A stretch of 64,000 nt of DNA from Epiperipatus broadwayi (lineage: Eukaryota > Onychophora > Udeonychophora > Euonychophora > Peripatidae): contig JAQFVV010012536.1 of assembly GCA_028023455.1 (NCBI GenBank), forward strand, positions 2,564,001 to 2,628,000, given 5' to 3'. Below the pieces are notes generated by a model. That model was not told where the DNA came from. It worked only from the letters and a program-made list of their open reading frames with translations, and made no database searches. The position numbers and the translations under genes were made by a program. The stretch's first letter is position 1; every line of letters starts with the position of its first letter. Below, piece after piece: positions 1-11,025 of the stretch.

Positions 1-1359
1 ATAGATGGGTGAAAATGATGATGATGATTGAACATCTATAGGTTGGCTACCTAAAAAAATTTGTTTTTTTCTTGCCTGGATTTGAATCTAGGTATAAACA
101 TGACATAAGAATGTGCTACCCCTTAATTATGAAACATTTCTATTTGACATACATGTATACTGTATATTTGTTAACAAGAGTATTTTTACATTAGTCTTTC
201 AGATTTTAGTATACTCCAAGAAAAATCTATTTATTTATTTTTTATATAAATGGAATTTTTGCCAGTTTTTAAATATTGGAAAAACCCAAAGAACATTCGC
301 CATATATTTATAGAGTATCTAATGAAAAAGTGAATAGTAATCAATTTGTCTCCAAGCTGATTGCAATGCCTTCTCTATATTAATAAATATGTTAAAATAG
401 TGATACAATTTAACTATTCACAAAAGCTTAAAGGTATTAATATATCTGGATCATGATTTAAATGAAATTTAACATTTTTTTCACCTCAATCCTGGTGGCT
501 GTTAGCATTAAATTTTGTTTTAAATTGGATAAAATTATTACTAAAGTATTTGAAATGGTTCAAACTATGCATGGTAAGGAAACCATGAGTCATAATAATA
601 TTTTTCCAATTGATTGGCAAGATTTTATGATGCCAGGAAAAGCATCATCAAATTTCAGGTGGAGCTGATTCAATTTTCAAAATGAATGAAATCTTCTTTA
701 TTTGATGTTTTTTTTAAAAACCTGAACCAATTATTTTTAATGACTACTAAATCTATCAATTTATGCTTTAAAATTTTTTAAAAAAATTGTAATTTTTATG
801 ATATCGCTAAATATTATAACAATTTGCCAAGTGACCTCATTTCTAGACATCTGTGTTTCCTGTGACCATAATTTCTATAGTAACAATATTCAGAAGAAAA
901 TTTTCTTTTATATTTAAAAATAAAACATTTCTGTAAAAAATAAATATTTAATAATATTTATTTTTGTTTTTTAATAATTATTACACAATTACGATTCAAA
1001 TATAATCCTAAACTTTCTGAAAAAATCAAGTTTTTAGACCATCGTAATATTTTCTCGACCATCATAATATTTTCTCAATCTAATCTCGCAAAGTTTGAGA
1101 TTGTGAAATATATAATGTGTACCCATCATCCCAGAAGCTTGAGATGCTTTGATGGACCTCCTATTCGATTTTCCCACCATATTTAGAATTTTTTTGTATT
1201 TTAAATATTATAAAATAAATATTCATGAATTTTAAAGCCGTAAAAAAAAAAAAAGTTTCGCAAAATTTTCACCAGGGAAAGAAAAATGCAAATGTAATTT
1301 CTAGAAATCTCAAACAAAGCTTGGCCATCTGGATAAAACAAAATCATTAAACCATGTCT
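1..1359. other. AT-rich DNA without recognised gene
   Basis: Only short open frames occur here and none has a recognisable domain or splice context. A snippet near 405-450 (tattcacaaa...ctggatcatg) resembles the unit of the minisatellite that follows at 1360, so part of this stretch is decayed repeat. Confidence 0.5.
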
Positions 1360-1665
1360 CCATTTCATATCTTAATTCATTGTTTAAATATGGTAGCATT
1401 TTTAAATTTTATAGTGAATCTTTTAAAAAGCAATTACTCCATTTCATATCTTAACTCTTGATCCAGATATGGTAGCGTCTTAAAAATTTTTAAGGTGAAT
1501 AGTTAAACTATATTGCCATTTCATACCTTATGATCCAATCATGGTAGCATCTTAAAATTTTTGTGATGAATAGTTAAACTATGTTACCATTTTAAATCCT
1601 TAACTCATGATTCAGACATAATAGCATCTTAAAATGTTTGCAGTGAATAATCAAACTATGATTTC
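1360..1665. repeat. Imperfect minisatellite, about 4 units of 71-79 bp
   Basis: The motif CCATTTCATAYCTTA starts at 1360, 1439 and 1516, and a diverged version starts at 1587. Each is followed by a 'ccagatatggtagc' block, a 'cttaaaattttt' block and 'gtgaatagttaaacta'. Single diverged units occur elsewhere in the window (about 405-450, 18310-18370 and, inverted, 31980-32025), so this is a dispersed repeat locally expanded in tandem. Confidence 0.75.
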
Positions 1666-3135
1666 GCATAATACATGCATTTAATTTAGAGATTACACTT
1701 CAGGTAACTTGCAAAGAAAACTTTCACTGGGACACACTGCATGTAGATTGTGTGTGTGTTTGCATGATAGAGAAAGATGCAATAATTAGGCCAGTAAGTT
1801 CCTAACTTCTTAATCAAGCCTAAAGCAAAAAATGTAAATTTTAGAAATAGCTGAGTGTTCTCAAGCAAATTCAGAATATTTTTTGACAGCCAACTTGTAT
1901 TAACAAATATAACATTTATAAATACTGGTGAATGAATATTGGCTATTTTATAAATTGAGGTTATGTAATTTTGTTTTATTCAAAAAGTAAGAACCTTGTT
2001 TTGTTTTTGAAACAAATCAAAAAGATCATAAAGACGAAACTCTGTGGAAAAAACTTTTTTTTTTTTTTTTGCATATTCACGACTTTTTAGTATAGTAATA
2101 GTGAATCAAAGTAGTTCTGCTAATATTTGCTCACTTAATAACAAAAAAAAAAAGATTATAAATTGTCAAAATCGATAATACAGATCACAGCGACCTTAAT
2201 TATGCAAGTATAGGGCAAAAACCTCTCCAGTATTCTTCAACGGGAACCATAAAAAATAATGTATTACTTACCTTCTTATTTTACTTTCAAACAAAGAATA
2301 GCTGTTACCCAATTACTGATCTGTAATTAGATAGTCATGTAGTCTTTCCGTAGTCTAATTATTTGAAAAATAATCTTAAATTTGTTTGAAATTTGTAATT
2401 TCTTATGATAAAAAAATAATTCAACTTTCACTTAGATTCAAACCAGGGTTGTAGGCGTTTGTTTAGACATGCAATGTATGCTACAGTCTGAAGTTCCCAA
2501 CTTTTTTCGTGTGACCTTTTTTTTTAAATCTATCTTGAGATTTTTTAAAACAATTGTGTTAAAGTTGCAATTATGACTATATGTTATTTAAAAAATATAT
2601 ATTTTGAAATATCACAAACTAATTAAGTTAGGCAAATAAAATCAATTCAGATTTTTTTTTTTACTTTGATTTAAAAGGAAACTAAAATCTTGTTAGCGAT
2701 TTTCAATATTTTTAAAAATTTTATCTACTCGTGCCAGTCGCTTCAAGCATTGTTATAAAATTGCGAAATTTACCTTTCAGTTTAATACCTATGGCTAAAA
2801 AATATTTGTATTTAAACTAAAACAAATTTATATATATTTTTTTTTTATGTAATTGTTGCAAAACTTAATTTAATATTTTAGCAAAGAAAATTACAAATTT
2901 TAGAAAGAAAATAATATATTTGTCAGTTTTAATAATAATCTAAGCATTAGTAATAAACTGTTTTTGATGTGTTTTTATCTCTAATATATTCAAAAAGTAC
3001 TTTTTTTTTTTTTATTAAATGATTCTTGAGAAGTATAATCTTTAAAACAACAAAAAAGAACTTTGGCAATTAAATCTGGACCATTGACTACCAAATAAAA
3101 GATTTTCAAATAATAAGTTTCTTGGTACAGTAGTT
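1666..3135. other. AT-rich DNA with homopolymer runs
   Basis: The stretch contains many poly-A and poly-T runs (around 2055, 2145, 2520, 2655, 3001) and no coding signal. A short frame at 1686-1868 on the minus strand has no recognisable features. Nothing else could be supported. Confidence 0.45.
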
Positions 3136-3372
3136 GTGATTTGATGTGATGCACTGTGACTTCTTATACGGAGTAAGGAATCTGTCAGCAACTATGCCCA
3201 GAGAAGCTTGTTAGCCACTTTGACTTCCCTTTCCATTCCCCACTTCAAGTTTTCCCATATTCTTCTCTATCTTGCTCCATCCCATTTCCACAACATAATC
3301 TTTGTCAACTCCATGGCCTTTATATCTAAAACACTTTTATCTTTTCCCAAACCCAGCATAAAAACCAATAAG
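3136..3372 (-). mobile_element. 3' tail of LINE family 2, solo fragment
   Basis: On the minus strand this matches the non-coding tail of the LINE at 45.2-46.6 kb. Shared blocks include 'ggtttttatgctgggttt', 'aaggccatggagttgac', 'gattatgttgtgg', a 'gctaac' block, 'ctctgggcatagtt' and 'aagtcacagtgcatcac'. The fragment ends in a short (tcaca)n-like run. The coding part is absent, as expected for a strongly 5'-truncated insertion. Confidence 0.75.
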
Positions 3373-3755
3373 CCACTTTCTGTATAAAATTAGCCACCTA
3401 CCCATGCTCATGACCTCTGGTGTGAACCCTTTTTATTTTTATTAGATGCCCATTTTATACTTAATTTCTTTATATTAGTTTATCACTATGTAAACTAAAC
3501 AATTTGGAATTTACTTGATAATGGCTTAATTTAGTTACAGGTAATTAGTTTGAATGAATAGTACATCTATTCATTTATTTTTTTATGATATATTCTTATT
3601 TTCATCAATATGTTTAATGCATACGTGTTTTTCAAGTAGATGATTTACATAACGCAATTGTTTTTACAATGCTACTTTATATATATAAATTTAATATTTT
3701 TAACAGTTGATAGAGATGTAAAATAATTAGTAAATGGAATGATTGTTATATATCT

Positions 3756-3964
3756 GAAGTTAAATTCATAGCCAAGGCATATTAATGTGCAGCAACCAAT
3801 CAGATGCATTCTGCAGACTGAATCAAAACAATAGCAAAGCTGTCCAAGCCCTTTTTGGTTAGTGATAACTTGAACAGGTTTGTTATTGTTTTCATTCAGC
3901 CTGCAGGACCACATATGATTGGCTGGTGCACATCAATACACCTTGGCTGTGAATTTAACTTTAT
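3756..3964. repeat. Foldback (MITE-like) element, arms about 80 bp
   Basis: The left arm (gaagttaaattcatagccaa, 3756 on) is the reverse complement, with mismatches, of the right arm ending near 3964 (gctgtgaatttaacttt). The arms continue through 'caaccaatca' and 'gcagactgaa' blocks with a short spacer. The open frame at 3672-3914 is a by-product of this hairpin. Confidence 0.75.
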
Positions 3965-4009
3965 AATAGTCATCATATTTGCTAATTAATTTACATATAT
4001 ATATATATA

Positions 4010-5075
4010 TGAAAAACAAAAACACAAGTTAAAACTTGCTAACGCTTGTATTTATGACAATAGATGGCGTTCTACCAAAAACACCATCAAGCGTAAGTTT
4101 GCTTACATAAACATCAGAGCAAGCATTCACTATCTCTAACTTTAGTTCCACCTTCAGATCATGATTTCAAGCTATTTGCTATCATCAGTGAAGGACAGGA
4201 ATAAGAAAATAGATCTAAACACAAACTTACGCTTGACGGTGTTTTTGGTAGAACGCCATCTATTGTCATAAATACAAGTGTTAGCAAGTTTTAACTTGTG
4301 TTTTTGTTTTTCATAAATGTACCTTTGAGGTCTTTCTTGCAATGATATATATTGCAGAAGCTTCTACTATGTGGTGAATCTGAACTGATATCAGACCCAT
4401 GTAGCTATCTGGCTTGCTATGCTGAGTTTGAAGACATTGCATGTCTAAAAGATTCACGCTTGCAAGTTGAATAGAAACTGTTTCATAAATGCTCAGAGTT
4501 TGTATTTAGATCTATTTTCTTACTCCTGTCCTTCACTGACGATAGCAAATAGCTTGAAATCATGATCTGAAGGTGGAACTAAAGTTAGAGATAGTGAATG
4601 CCTGTTCTGACATTTATGTAAACAAACTTACACTTGACGGTGTTTTTGGTAGAACACCATCTATTGTCATAAATACAAGCGTTAGCAAGTTTTAACTTGT
4701 GTTTTTGTTTTTCATAAATGTATCTTTGAGGTCTTTCTTGCAATGATATATATTGCAGAGGCTTCTACTATGTGGTGATGCTGAACTGATATCAGACCCA
4801 TGTAGCTATCTGTCTTGCTATGCTGAGTTTGAAGACATTAACGTGTCTAAAAGATTCATGCTTGCAAGCTGAATAGAAACTGTTTCATAAATGCTCAGAG
4901 TTTGTGTTTAGATCTAATTTCTTATTCCTGTCCTTCACTGATGATAGCAAATAGCTTGAAATCATGATCTGAAGATGGAACTAAAGTTAGAGATAGTGAA
5001 TGCTTGCTCTGACATTTATGTAAACAAACTTACACTTGATGGTGTTTTTAGTAGAATGCCATCTATTGTCATATA
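4010..5075. repeat. Composite tandem and inverted repeat, 401-bp period
   Basis: Two copies of a 401-bp unit lie in tandem: 'tcataaatgt' recurs at 4311 and 4712. The segment 4010-4215 is the reverse complement of about 4507-4711 and of 4913-5072. Both outer ends carry the terminal block 'gacaatagatggcgttctac' (4056 and, inverted, about 5045-5072) next to (AT)n runs. This looks like a DNA-type element with subterminal inverted repeats that expanded in tandem after insertion into an AT microsatellite. No coding sequence is visible. Confidence 0.75.
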
Positions 5076-5735
5076 TATATATGTCATATTATTATTACTA
5101 TTTGCGGGATATATATATAGCTTTGAAACATTATTCTAATTAAACATAATCTTACTAATACTTATTTTATTTATAATGGATAACTTTATAGCCAGTGATT
5201 GAAACTTTGTCTGGATACTTTATTTCTAACCCTTCTGACAATTTTTTTATGGAGGAATTTGAGACACAAGCTTTATACTCCCCTTTATATAAAACTCATC
5301 TGTCTGAATCAGATATATTGTTTATTTTGTATAGTGTAGTTTTACTTTTATTGATATATTTACACTTACTATATGTTACCGTCAATTACAATTGTCAGAA
5401 ACTATACATATACATACCACATGTACCAGGTCTTTTAAAGGCTGTCATTTTCTTAATTCATTGCTTTAAACAATTCAAAACAAAACAACACTCTCCATAT
5501 ACAAATTTATTTTAAGATTCAGCATAAATTAAACAAAAGATTGTAATATTATATAAACAATTGTGATAAATGTAGCGGCATGGAAGACCGTTATTTTTGT
5601 CATTTTTTTTTTTTGATTGGTTGCTTTAAGAATTTTTTTTTAAAATATTTAATGTAAATTAAAAAAGATTTTAAACTGAAAAAAAATATTTGGAACAACC
5701 CGGCCTGTTTGGTACACTTTAGAAATGTATACAAC
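5076..5735. other. AT-rich DNA, one weak exon-like frame
   Basis: A 106-codon frame at 5195-5515 (+) begins after a 'tttatag' acceptor-like string and encodes a hydrophilic start (IETLSGYFISNPSDN) followed by a hydrophobic run. I do not recognise it, and I see no donor site or supporting neighbour exon. It is most likely chance. Confidence 0.35.
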
Positions 5736-5746
5736 AAGGTATTAAT

Positions 5747-6023
5747 CTTCATTATCATCAACCATTATCAATCCATTGCAGAATGAAGGTCTCTCCAAGT
5801 TCAATCCATCTTCTCCAATCTTTACCTTCTCTTCTCCACATCACCCCTGCACACTTTCTTATTTCATCCATCCATCTCACATGTGGTCTCTTTCTGGGTC
5901 TTTTATAGTCTCTTGGAATCCAGTTTAAGATTTCAATTGCCCATCTATTATCATATCTCTTCTAGCAATATGTTCAGCCCAACTCCAGCGTGGTGAGTTT
6001 ATTGGCTTTTTACCTCTGAGTTT
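5747..6023 (-). mobile_element. RTE LINE insertion with inverted 5' segment
   Basis: Positions 5747-5993 are the 3' end of the RTE-like LINE in minus orientation, from its gatgatgat tail inwards. At 5994 the sequence switches to plus-oriented LINE 5' UTR: 'gtgagtttattggctttt' and onward matches 41082-41115. The ends are flanked by near-identical 11-mers, AAGGTATTAAT (5736-5746) and AAGATATTAAT (6024-6034). A 3' part plus an inverted 5' part within one target duplication is the signature of twin priming. Confidence 0.8.
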
Positions 6024-6034
6024 AAGATATTAAT

Positions 6035-6733
6035 ACATTTAGCTATATTAATAAAGCTGAATTAAAATTAAAATGTTTAAATATATCTTATATTTCATAT
6101 GTAAATTTGACAGTATTATGGACAACGGTTTCATAAAAAAAATTACGCTTATAAATAGTGGAATTACTTCTTTCATGCTTCGTAATAAAAATTACTGATT
6201 ATTAAATATAAAGAGTGAAATTATTTTTTTTGCATAAAATGCTTGTAATATAAATTACAGTTTAGTTAGGTATATGTATTTATTTATAAAAACAAGTTTG
6301 AAGTTTTTTTTCTCAAATTTTTCAATTGTGAATTTGGCAACGTTATGGACAAGAGGTTGCCATTCTGTCACATGCACCTACTGTTGCTTCTCAGACAGTC
6401 AATAAGATGTTAAGACAGCAGTCTGAAGATCGATCAAGCTGCAACACATGACAGTTTTTGATAAGAAAAGGATGGCCCCACTTTCTTCTCGACTTAACTC
6501 TTTATATATAAGCCAGTCTTAAGCATCTTGGATTGAAAGCATGAAGCTATAAATATCTTCATATATTATTCACTGAGTCTTAATTTACAATAGTACAGTG
6601 CAAAACCTTAAGTTTACTATGCCGTAGTTTTCTAGATGTTAATATAAGTTATCAGCAACGTATGTAAATATAAAAATAGAAATAACAATTCATATTACTA
6701 ACTAAAATCCAAATATAGAAAACAGATCTTATC
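6035..6733. other. AT-rich DNA with a short duplicated phrase
   Basis: The phrase 'aatttgrcaryrttatggaca' occurs near 6103 and again near 6335, suggesting a diverged tandem duplication. A somewhat GC-richer patch at 6350-6480 shows no frame or family I recognise. Confidence 0.4.
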
Positions 6734-6746
6734 AATATCACATAGT

Positions 6747-6919
6747 AAAACTCTCCATACAGTAGTGCCACCCTGTGCCAATCAGAGTAATCAATGAATG
6801 CCAGAAGGCTTGTGCATAAAATCCCTATCTAATGCCTACTCTTCCAATATCCCCAGACTAGTTTCTGGCTTGTGGCCATCATCAGTGTGCTAGTATAAGA
6901 TAGTGATCATGTGATGGTT
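6747..6919 (+). mobile_element. Family-A retroposon, single copy with 13-bp TSD
   Basis: The insert runs from 'aaaactctccatacagtag' to 'gatcatgtgatggtt'. It is flanked by perfect 13-mers AATATCACATAGT at 6734-6746 and 6920-6932. Internal landmarks shared with other copies are 'agtaatcaatgaatgcc', 'agaaggcttgtgcata' and 'ccccagactagtttctgg'. Duplications of 11-13 bp indicate target-primed retroposition rather than cut-and-paste transposition. No coding capacity is visible. Confidence 0.85.
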
Positions 6920-6932
6920 AATATCACATAGT

Positions 6933-7945
6933 GTTATTTAATTTAATTTCTGAATAAACCTCTTAACCATAAGCAACAAAAATATTAAGTATATTGAAAT
7001 TCAGTCTAATTAACAAGAAAGGTGAAATTAAATCAACAAAGATCTTAATAGCTATTATCAAACGTATTTTTAAATTATGCATACAAAATACGATTAACAT
7101 AATTAATGAATTAAAATTAAGCTTAAAATGATTATTGTATTAATCTTACTTTGTTACGTAATTTAAAAGTATGTTTGGACATTAGCTATTAAGATGTTTG
7201 CTGATTTAATTTCATATTTTTTGTTTACATTAGTCTGAATTTCAATATACTTATCATCTTTGCATCTTATAGGTAAGAGAGTACCATTTTATCTTTGCTG
7301 CTTTATTCAATCTTTGTTTCACATGCAATACCACTGAAATGAAATGTAATACTGATAAGATCTGTTTTCCATAAAAATATGAAATTATCTCGTTTAATGT
7401 GTGTGTAATTAAGGCAGCAAAAACACTCTCGGCTAAAGGCTATAATAAATAATATTCTGTATGTTTAGCTAGAGTAGCATATAGAATGTTATTATTCATA
7501 GCTTAAGAAAGAGTTGTTTGCTTGAAAGATTGAGCTTGTTGATTATTATTGGTTATGTTTACTTGTTCAATGAGGTTTATTTAAACTTCATTGATTGAAT
7601 AATCTCATTCTTTGTAGTCATGTTGCAATCTTTAGTATCTATATTGTAACGGTCAGGATGAGCTGATAACACATAAATCACCACCAGGGTGATTTAAACC
7701 ACCACAACTCACTCCAACCTACATACTATTTCATTTTTTTTAGGCTCGGTGATCAGGGAGCGGTAAAGACTCTGAAAACTATATGATTAACTATATGACT
7801 TCCCTGTGGCAAACAAAACAACCAATGCAATGTATATAAAAGTTACAAACACTTTATTTTAAGAAAGTTACAAGCAAACAAAAGAAATGACTACTGCTTA
7901 ATTAAGTTGCTAGACTTTTAAGATAATGGAAATTAAATGAAATAT
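6933..7945. other. AT-rich DNA with dispersed repeat at 7520-7650
   Basis: The block around 7520-7650 (ttatgtttacttgttcaatg ... catgttgcaatctttagt) recurs at 16960-17050. The rest, including 'gtaacggtcaggatgagctg' near 7647, has no frame or family I can name. The stretch ends at the gypsy target duplication GATTG (7946-7950). Confidence 0.45.
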
Positions 7946-7950
7946 GATTG

Positions 7951-8521
7951 TGTTGTGCTTGGTTAGGCTTACAGGTTCGTTCCAAACCAACAGACAAAAA
8001 AGAACAACTATTCAGCAATTAATCGGTATAATTTATTAGTACAAAATATACACACATTAATTGAACAAATGAATCAATACAGTTGATAGACTTGAATGCT
8101 GAGATAGTCGTGTGGAGTATGGGACTCGCTTCCAGCTAATGATTAGCCTGTGTTATGAGTTCTTATGTAGTTAGCTTGCCTTGAGTCGGCTCTAGTTTAG
8201 ATGTAGCAGTTTCCAGTCTGTAGATGGACTTGTCTCACTGCGTGGACATCGCGATAATGACTAGATAAATACCTTTGCTGATGGCAGAGGATTTAATGGA
8301 GAGCACGTTCTGTTATTCAGGTTAACAGAAGTAATTGCTCTCTGCCTTGCCTTCAAAAGGCTGACTATTTAAAGACAGATCCCCTACCTTACTGGAAACA
8401 TGCGGATTCGGTGCACAAACCCAAGTGAAGGTTTTAATCCCCTTGGATAGCAACTCGGTGCTAGCTGATCAGGCAAGGAATCTGGAATAGTCCACTTCTG
8501 AAGGCAGGGTCAGATATGACA
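7951..8521 (-). repeat. 3' LTR of the gypsy element
   Basis: The 571-bp LTR has TG...CA ends and is collinear with 11026-11616, with scattered substitutions and small indels (for example 20 bp absent near 8160). Shared landmarks include 'gacttgaatgctgagatag', 'ttccagctaatgattagcc' and 'aatcccctt ggatagcaact'. Confidence 0.9.
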
Positions 8522-8532
8522 TCTCTCCCCCT
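8522..8532 (-). other. Polypurine tract of the gypsy element
   Basis: Read on the minus strand this is AGGGGGAGAGA, placed immediately before TGTCATATC of the 3' LTR. That is the position and composition expected for the plus-strand primer. A related purine run precedes the LTR start at 28762. Confidence 0.85.
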
Positions 8533-8579
8533 GGCTAAAATTAGCTCTGGAGGACATAGTCATTGAAATGCACTGGACA

Positions 8580-9140
8580 TTTTTTGTCTGCTTGGTTGGT
8601 TTCTTCGGTTGATTGCTGTTCCTGTCTTCATTTTCTTCACTTGATGAGCTTGTTTCTGGTTGTCTGCTGCTGTCTTGATAGCTTCTGATGTCTGATCATT
8701 GTGATGGTGATGATGATGATGACCATCTTCAGTCTGCCCTACAGTGGAGAGCCCCTTTATTTGAGTCACCACTGCTGGTCTCCATTTTGTGGACCTATAG
8801 TACATACGACATAGTACTTGTGTCCCTATTTGAAGTTTTATTTTTTTATCTTCTTGTTTGAGTTTGGCATCAGGTTTCAGCTTTTTGTTAAAGACTGGTT
8901 GTCTGCTGCTGTCTTGATAGCTTCTGATGTCTGGTTGAGCCTTAGCTGGTTGTGATGGCAATGATGATGATGACCATCTTCAGTTTTCACGACAGTGTAG
9001 AATCCCTTTATTTGAGTCACCAATGCTGATCTCCATTTTGTGGACCCATATTACATACAACATAGTATTTGTGTCCCTATTTGAAGTTTTATTTTTTTAT
9101 CTTCTTGTTTGAGTTTGGCATCAGGTTTCAGCTTTTCGTT
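8580..9140 (-). pseudogene. Integrase C-terminal region, tandemly duplicated
   Basis: The minus strand encodes a peptide of the type GTQVLCRMYYRSTKWRPAVV, which resembles the C-terminal region of gypsy integrases (basic linker, then G-x-V-L...KW-P-x-V). The coding block is present twice: 'ctggttgtctgctgctgtc' recurs at 8656 and 8895, and 'gtccctatttgaagtttta' at 8821 and 9072, so the period is about 240-250 bp. A CAT/ATG repeat between the copies produces a run of seven histidines in one frame. No catalytic core is attached, so this is a remnant. Confidence 0.75.
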
Positions 9141-9185
9141 GAAGTCTTCTGAGTAATTAGACTTCAACTTTGATACTGTTGTGAG

Positions 9186-9606
9186 TTATTTCACTTTGGT
9201 CACTTTGAACCCTAAGTGACTGTACCAGTCACAGCTTATTAAATCACAATAGTTACTTAATGCCACTACCAGTGGTAGGTATATAGTTTTGCTAGGCATA
9301 GTAATTTTTCCTGTTGTTTGACCCAACAATTTGATTTTATTCCCTTGGTAGTCTGACATTGACTTACTGCAAGGGTGCAGTTTATATTTATTCTTTTTAT
9401 TAATGATTGTCCAGCTCTTTCTTGAAACTATAGACACTGCTGACCCTGTGTCAAGTTCCATCTTGACTGGTGTATCATTAATAATGACAGTGTATATAAA
9501 CCCAGACTTGTCATCTCTGGTATGGTTTATACAGGCATCTTGTTTATATTTTTTATAAATGCCTTTACTGTTTTTAGGAATAGATATTTCTATTTTAGAC
9601 TTGGCT
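9186..9606 (-). pseudogene. Gypsy retropepsin (aspartic protease) domain
   Basis: In the native element this protease cleaves the Gag-Pol polyprotein. The minus-strand frame is open from about 9606 to the stop at 9186. It begins with a lysine-rich leader (KIEISIPKNSK), reaches the active-site motif LDTGSAVSIV (D of DTG near 9453), and continues through a flap-like stretch to 'LPLVVAL', ending soon after 'CDWYSHLGF'. It lies in a different frame from gag, consistent with a frameshifted Gag-Pro junction. The reverse transcriptase that should follow is deleted, so the domain has no functional context even though this part is intact. Confidence 0.85.
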
Positions 9607-9639
9607 GTTGTCTATTTAATTTCAGACATGCTGCCTTTA

Positions 9640-10355
9640 TATGTCTGACTCACTTACAAAATGCACAGGTATAGCAGTGCGGACATTCTGTATGTATGCG
9701 ACATTGTTTATTACATCTATGGCAATCCTTTAGACTATTTGATGCTGAATTATCTGAGCTGACTGAATCCTTGACCAAACCAGTGTTATGTTCAATTTTT
9801 TGCACATTATACTTAGAAATTCTTTTCAATGGGGTAGCTTGACTAGCTAGCTATTGTCTCTGTTAATCCTGCTTGAGCTACAGCTGTCTCAAAAGCCACA
9901 TCTGGATTCATTAACATTTTCAGCCTCAAATTGTGATCGTTTATGCCACAAATAAAACGATCACGAAGTGCTTCATTCATGAAGTCTTTGAAATCGCACT
10001 TCAAGGCTAATATACGGATTCGTGTTGCAAATTCTCTAGCTGTTTCACCCTGTTCTTGTATGCTGAGATTAAAATGGTATCTTTGCATTAGTGTCAAGGG
10101 TTTAGGAGAAAAATACTCTGTGAGAATTGTCAACATTCTATCAAAATCCAGCTCAGCTGGGGTTACAGCCGTAGATTGAGACTTGAATGTGTCATATGTT
10201 TGCAGACCTATTATGGTCATTAGTGTGGCTAACTTTAACTCAGGCTTTTTTATCTGGTTAGCTTGTAGATAAAAAATCAAACGCTCTTTATAATTTGGCT
10301 AGCTCTCAGGTTGAGCCGAATCAAAAGATTCCATAGAGCCGATTACATTAGCCAT
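9640..10355 (-). pseudogene. Gypsy gag with zinc knuckle, disrupted
   Basis: Gag forms the particle shell and binds element RNA. The likely start ATG is at 10355-10353 (MANVIGSMESFD...). A TAG interrupts the frame about 18 codons in, where family members probably have tryptophan. The frame is then open to 9843 through a capsid-like stretch that includes FAT-R-R-ALKCDF, EALRDRFICGI and LRLKMLMNP. After a shift of frame, the region 9840-9640 carries a Cys/His cluster: CHRCNKQCRIHTEC, then a CX2CX4HX4C knuckle (C-AF-C....H-IKAA-C) containing a TGA. At least two stops and one frameshift show it is dead. The open frame at 9943-10179 on the plus strand is a shadow. Confidence 0.85.
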
Positions 10356-10797
10356 CTTTATTATTTATGCGAGTCACCGTTCATATGTTTTATACTACTG
10401 TTGTAGTTGTTTAAAATCGATTTTTGTATTGAGTAACCACTCATAATTAATTTTGTACTACTGTTTGTAGTTGTTTAAAATCGATTTTTTATTTTTATTT
10501 TTCCGAGTCACCACTCGCAATTATTTTGGTTTTATAGTTACGTTATTGTAAATAACTCAACGAAGCTTTTAAACCAATAGAGAGATCTTTCATCGCTGTC
10601 TTGCGAGTAAAGTTCTTGTGATTGGTTGAAGCTTCTAATTGACGCGCCTTTATGTTTGCGGTCAATTCTATTCAATAGTTTTACGTTGTTTTTTTTTTTT
10701 TAAAAAAATCACCTTAATGAAATTAAGGGAACGTAAATTTTTTCATAATGAAAAATAATAAAACAAATACACACTCACGTATTTATTTCAAACATTT

Positions 10798-11025
10798 AGA
10801 TCTGTTGAAACTGGCGTATTTTATAATATAATTTTTCCAGCCGTGAGGGAAAATTTTCTCTATTACTGCGCCAGATCTGTTTAAACTGGCGTAGTTTGTT
10901 CTAATTTCTCCAGCCGTGAGGGAAAATTTTCTGTGTTACTGTGCCAAATCTGTTATAACTGGCGTAGTTTATTCTATAATTTTTCCAGCCTTGAAGGAAA
11001 AATTACTCTGCGATTGCGCCAAATC
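10798..11025 (-). repeat. Triplicated 5' leader with primer-site-like TGGCGC
   Basis: Three tandem copies of an about 75-90 bp unit lie directly inside the 5' LTR. Each copy contains 'ccagccgtgagggaaaa' (third copy diverged) and ends near 'gccaratctgtt'. On the minus strand each copy offers TGGCGCA or TGGCACA shortly after the LTR-like 'aacaga' string. The LTR-proximal TGG (around 11021-11023) is where a tRNA primer-binding site should begin. Confidence 0.75.

Noticed and set aside
1360-1665. CRISPR-like array
   Set aside because: Units are contiguous and diverged with no unique spacers. This is a minisatellite in a eukaryotic genome.
5195-5515. 106-codon plus-strand frame as an exon
   Set aside because: There is an acceptor-like 'tttatag' upstream, but no donor, no recognisable domain, and the second half is low-complexity hydrophobic.
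8560-8961. 133-codon frame with a run of seven histidines as a possible gene
   Set aside because: It lies inside the gypsy element, encodes an integrase-tail remnant, and the His run is a CAT/ATG microsatellite.
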